This document shows, piece by piece, positions 12,501 through 14,931 of a stretch of 14,931 nucleotides of DNA. The stretch covers positions 1-14,931 of the forward strand of contig CAZQJH010000025.1 in assembly GCA_964593515.1 (NCBI GenBank). The letters run 5' to 3'. The notes below the pieces were generated by a model. The model was not told the origin of the DNA. It saw only the letters and a program-made list of their open reading frames with translations, and did no database searches. Each line of letters begins with the position of its first letter. Position 1 is the first letter of the stretch. The stretch comes from JAXJYR01 sp964593515. GTDB taxonomy: Bacteria > Bacillota_I > Bacilli_A > Erysipelotrichales > Erysipelotrichaceae. The translations under genes and the position numbers were made by a program.

Positions 12501-14931
12501 CAATTTCAAATAATGAAACAATATCATCAATGGTCATATTATGAATATTCGTTTCATTTCCTTCCACAAATGCATCGGCTAAACTTTTCTTTTTAGCTTG
12601 AATAACTTGAATCTTTTCTTCAATACTATCTTTCATAATCATTTTATATACACTAACCTTTTGATCTTGACCAATACGATAAGCTCGATCAGTCGCTTGA
12701 TTTTGAGCTGAAACATTCCACCAAGGGTCAAAATGAATTACGGCACTAGCTTTGGTTAAGTTTAATCCAGTACCTCCAGCTTTTAAAGAAATTAAGAAGA
12801 CATCATATTTACCATCTTGAAATTCATTAACTAATTCACGACGTTTTTCTTTACTAACACTTCCACTAATCATTGCATATGAGAAGTTTTCTTTACTTAA
12901 TTCATCCGCAATTAAATCTAAAACACTAGTAAAACTAGAGAATAATAAGACTTTTTGTTTACTTGCTTTTAAATTACGTAATAAATCTAAGGTTGCTTTT
13001 AATTTAGAAGAAGGTGTTTCAATATTTTCATATAGAACTCGTGGTTCACAACAAATTTGACGTAATTTAGTTAGTAAGGCTAAGATTTCAAAACGAGCAT
13101 TATCATCTTTTAATGATGCTTGTACTTCCTTATTTACTTGCATTAAATTCGCATGATATAACTTTTCTTCTTCATCACTAAAACGAATAGGATAAACATG
13201 TTCACTCTTATCTGGTAATTCATTTAATACTTCATCTTTAACTCGACGTAAGATAAATGGTTCTACTAATTTCTTTAAACGTTCACTTGCTTCATCATCT
13301 TGATTTATCACAATTGGTTTTTCATAATGATTTAAGAAATAGTTATAGTTAAATAAATAACCAGGCATTAAGAAATCAAAGATTGACCATAATTCAGCTA
13401 ATGAATTTTCAATCGGAGTACCTGATAATGCTAAACGATGTTTAGCATTAATTAACTTAACACTTTGGGCATTTTTACTTTTTAAGTTTTTAATATATTG
13501 AGCTTCATCAATAATCATATAATAGAATGATTTATCTTGATATAAATCAATATCACGTTTTAAGTAATCATAACTAGTAATAACTACATCATAATTTTGA
13601 TATTCATCTAAACAAGCTTTACGAATATTAGCATTACCACTAATACAAATTGCTTTTAAATCTGGCGCAAACTTTTTAATTTCATCATCCCAGTTATATA
13701 AAAGTGAACTAGGTGTAACAACTAATGAACAATGTTTTTTACTTTTTTCACTATCTAATAAAGCAATTACTTGTAAAGTTTTACCTAATCCCATATCATC
13801 AGCTAAGATTGGATTAAAGTTAAGTTGATTCATTCGTTTAAGCCATCTAAAACCATCTTTTTGATAATCTCTAAGCACTTCTTGATAAGCATCAGGTATT
13901 TCAATCTCTTTATTACTTTCACGCTCTAAACTCTTTAAATAAGCTCGATAATCATCTCTAAAATCAAATACTAAGTTTTTAGCTTGATCACTAGCATTTT
14001 TAAGATGGAAACTACGATAAGGTTGAACTTTAATTTGACCATTCTTTAAATCTTTCACTTCAACACTTAATTCTTCTAACATTTGATTAGCTTCATCTAA
14101 AGTACGATCTTCTAAATTTAAAACTGTTCCATCTTTTAAACGATAGAATTTCTTTTTACGACGATAAGCTTTTAAAACATCCACAATTTCTTTACTAGAT
14201 AAATTTTCACTACTAATATTTAATTCTAGTAAACCATTGTTCATCTTAACTCCAACACTCATCGAAACACTACGTTTCTTAATCATATTCATTAAAGATT
14301 CACTAATAAATACTTCACAATCATTTTTTAAATATTTTAAACCTTCACTTACAAAACTAATAGCTTGATTATCTTTTACATCATGAATAGCCACATGATC
14401 TTCTCTTACTTGAAAACCATATTCTAGAATATAAGTAGTAATCTTACTTAATTCATAAGGCACATAACCATCATTATTAAATCCTTTAATATAAGTACCA
14501 TCTTCTAAATAACAAATCGTACTAATTTCAATTTGTCCCAAATCATTCATATCAGCATAAACTTGAAGATAATCAACATCTAAAAAAGTTGGTAATTCAC
14601 AATTACTATCAATCTCAATTAATTCATGATTAGGTAAAATAAAATTAACTAAAAATTTTTCTAAGTTAGCTTTATTTAAACTTAAAGAAGCTCTACTTAA
14701 ATAAGTATATAATTCGATTAAACTACGACACTCACTAACATCTATAACATTAATATGTTGTTTTGCAGCATACCAAAAACGTTTATTACTTATTTCATAA
14801 TCTAAGGTATCATTATCAATTTCAATCGTATAATCATTAAATTCATTTAAGTTAATATTAATTTTAAACTTATCTTTAACTTCATTAAATTCAAAATCAT
14901 AACAATCACTACTAATATCATTACATAATTC
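12493..14931 (-). CDS. SNF2-family helicase/ATPase, 5' end outside the window
   Basis: This is a Swi2/Snf2 DNA-dependent ATPase of the bacterial type. The frame is open to the window edge, with 812 codons visible and no ATG, GTG or TTG before 14550, so the ATG at 14550 is internal and the true start lies beyond 14931. Numbering from that ATG: motif I DDMGLGKT at 251-258, Ia VVTPSSLLYNW at 277-287, II DEAQ at 348-351, III LSGTPIENS at 375-383, IV LLFSSF at 535-540, V LKAGGTGLNLT at 589-599, VI QATDRAYRIGQ at 618-628. The roughly 340 residues before motif I (beta-strand rich) fit the bacterial SNF2-associated domain; a SWIM zinc finger is often further N-terminal and would be off-window. The likely role is translocation on DNA to remodel protein-DNA or polymerase complexes; the cellular role is unknown. 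The small flavodoxin-like gene overlaps its stop by 8 bases. Confidence 0.93.
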   Translation of the reverse strand, partial: ELCNDISSDCYDFEFNEVKDKFKININLNEFNDYTIEIDNDTLDYEISNKRFWYAAKQHINVIDVSECRSLIELYTYLSRASLSLNKANLEKFLVNFILPNHELIEIDSNCELPTFLDVDYLQVYADMNDLGQIEISTICYLEDGTYIKGFNNDGYVPYELSKITTYILEYGFQVREDHVAIHDVKDNQAISFVSEGLKYLKNDCEVFISESLMNMIKKRSVSMSVGVKMNNGLLELNISSENLSSKEIVDVLKAYRRKKKFYRLKDGTVLNLEDRTLDEANQMLEELSVEVKDLKNGQIKVQPYRSFHLKNASDQAKNLVFDFRDDYRAYLKSLERESNKEIEIPDAYQEVLRDYQKDGFRWLKRMNQLNFNPILADDMGLGKTLQVIALLDSEKSKKHCSLVVTPSSLLYNWDDEIKKFAPDLKAICISGNANIRKACLDEYQNYDVVITSYDYLKRDIDLYQDKSFYYMIIDEAQYIKNLKSKNAQSVKLINAKHRLALSGTPIENSLAELWSIFDFLMPGYLFNYNYFLNHYEKPIVINQDDEASERLKKLVEPFILRRVKDEVLNELPDKSEHVYPIRFSDEEEKLYHANLMQVNKEVQASLKDDNARFEILALLTKLRQICCEPRVLYENIETPSSKLKATLDLLRNLKASKQKVLLFSSFTSVLDLIADELSKENFSYAMISGSVSKEKRRELVNEFQDGKYDVFLISLKAGGTGLNLTKASAVIHFDPWWNVSAQNQATDRAYRIGQDQKVSVYKMIMKDSIEEKIQVIQAKKKSLADAFVEGNETNIHNMTIDDIVSLFEIDD

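Noticed and set aside
12493..14931. SNF2 helicase as a phage-defence component (for example DISARM- or Zorya-like)
   Set aside because: No methyltransferase, DUF1998, nuclease or motor-protein partner is adjacent; the protein matches the common housekeeping-type bacterial SNF2 with its associated domain.

Overview
The window comes from a low-GC (roughly 30% G+C by eye), standard-code Gram-positive bacterium. It looks like core chromosome of an Erysipelotrichia-type or related AT-rich Firmicute; the genus cannot be read from the sequence. Supporting signs are strong AGGAGG/AGGTG ribosome sites, sigma-A type TTGnnn-17/18-TATAAT promoters, short hairpin-plus-T-run terminators, strongly A/T-ending codons, and stop usage of TAA 9, TAG 3, TGA 0 in twelve genes. 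I see no transposase, integrase, CRISPR array or phage gene.

Layout, left to right. (1) 22-492 (+) is an unrecognised small secreted protein. (2) 531-699 (-) is a free-standing tRNA-Ile(GAT)/tRNA-Ala(TGC) unit with its own promoter and terminator. (3) 788-4993 (-) is a tight three-gene operon: nnr (bifunctional NAD(P)HX epimerase/dehydratase), tldD, tldE. (4) From the same 100-bp divergent promoter region, coaBC and coaX (5106-7095, +) run the other way. They encode pantothenate kinase and the next two steps toward 4'-phosphopantetheine. (5) Converging on them is pncA-pncB (7133-9233, -), which salvages nicotinamide to nicotinate mononucleotide. (6) gdhA (9438-10769, +) is an NADP-type glutamate dehydrogenase with a very strong ribosome site and an unusual repeat-rich promoter. 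(7) sdaA (10891-12090, +) is a single-chain Fe-S L-serine dehydratase. (8) Converging on and overlapping its end is a SNF2-family helicase gene (12493 to beyond 14931, -, 5' end outside the window) followed by an overlapping small flavodoxin-like gene (12087-12500, -).

The theme of the middle is cofactor supply: repair of hydrated NAD(P)H, CoA synthesis from pantothenate, and NAD salvage from nicotinamide. Two ammonia-releasing or ammonia-fixing amino acid enzymes (GdhA, SdaA) follow. No clearly new multi-gene system is visible. The observations most worth checking are at the RNA/DNA level: a leader/trailer duplex that would hide the CCA end of the tRNA-Ile precursor; a tRNA promoter whose -35 box lies inside the preceding terminator; a TTTCAA/TTGAAA array over the gdhA promoter; an anti-Shine-Dalgarno sequence in the gdhA 3' UTR; and a terminator hairpin encoded within the overlapping ends of two convergent genes.
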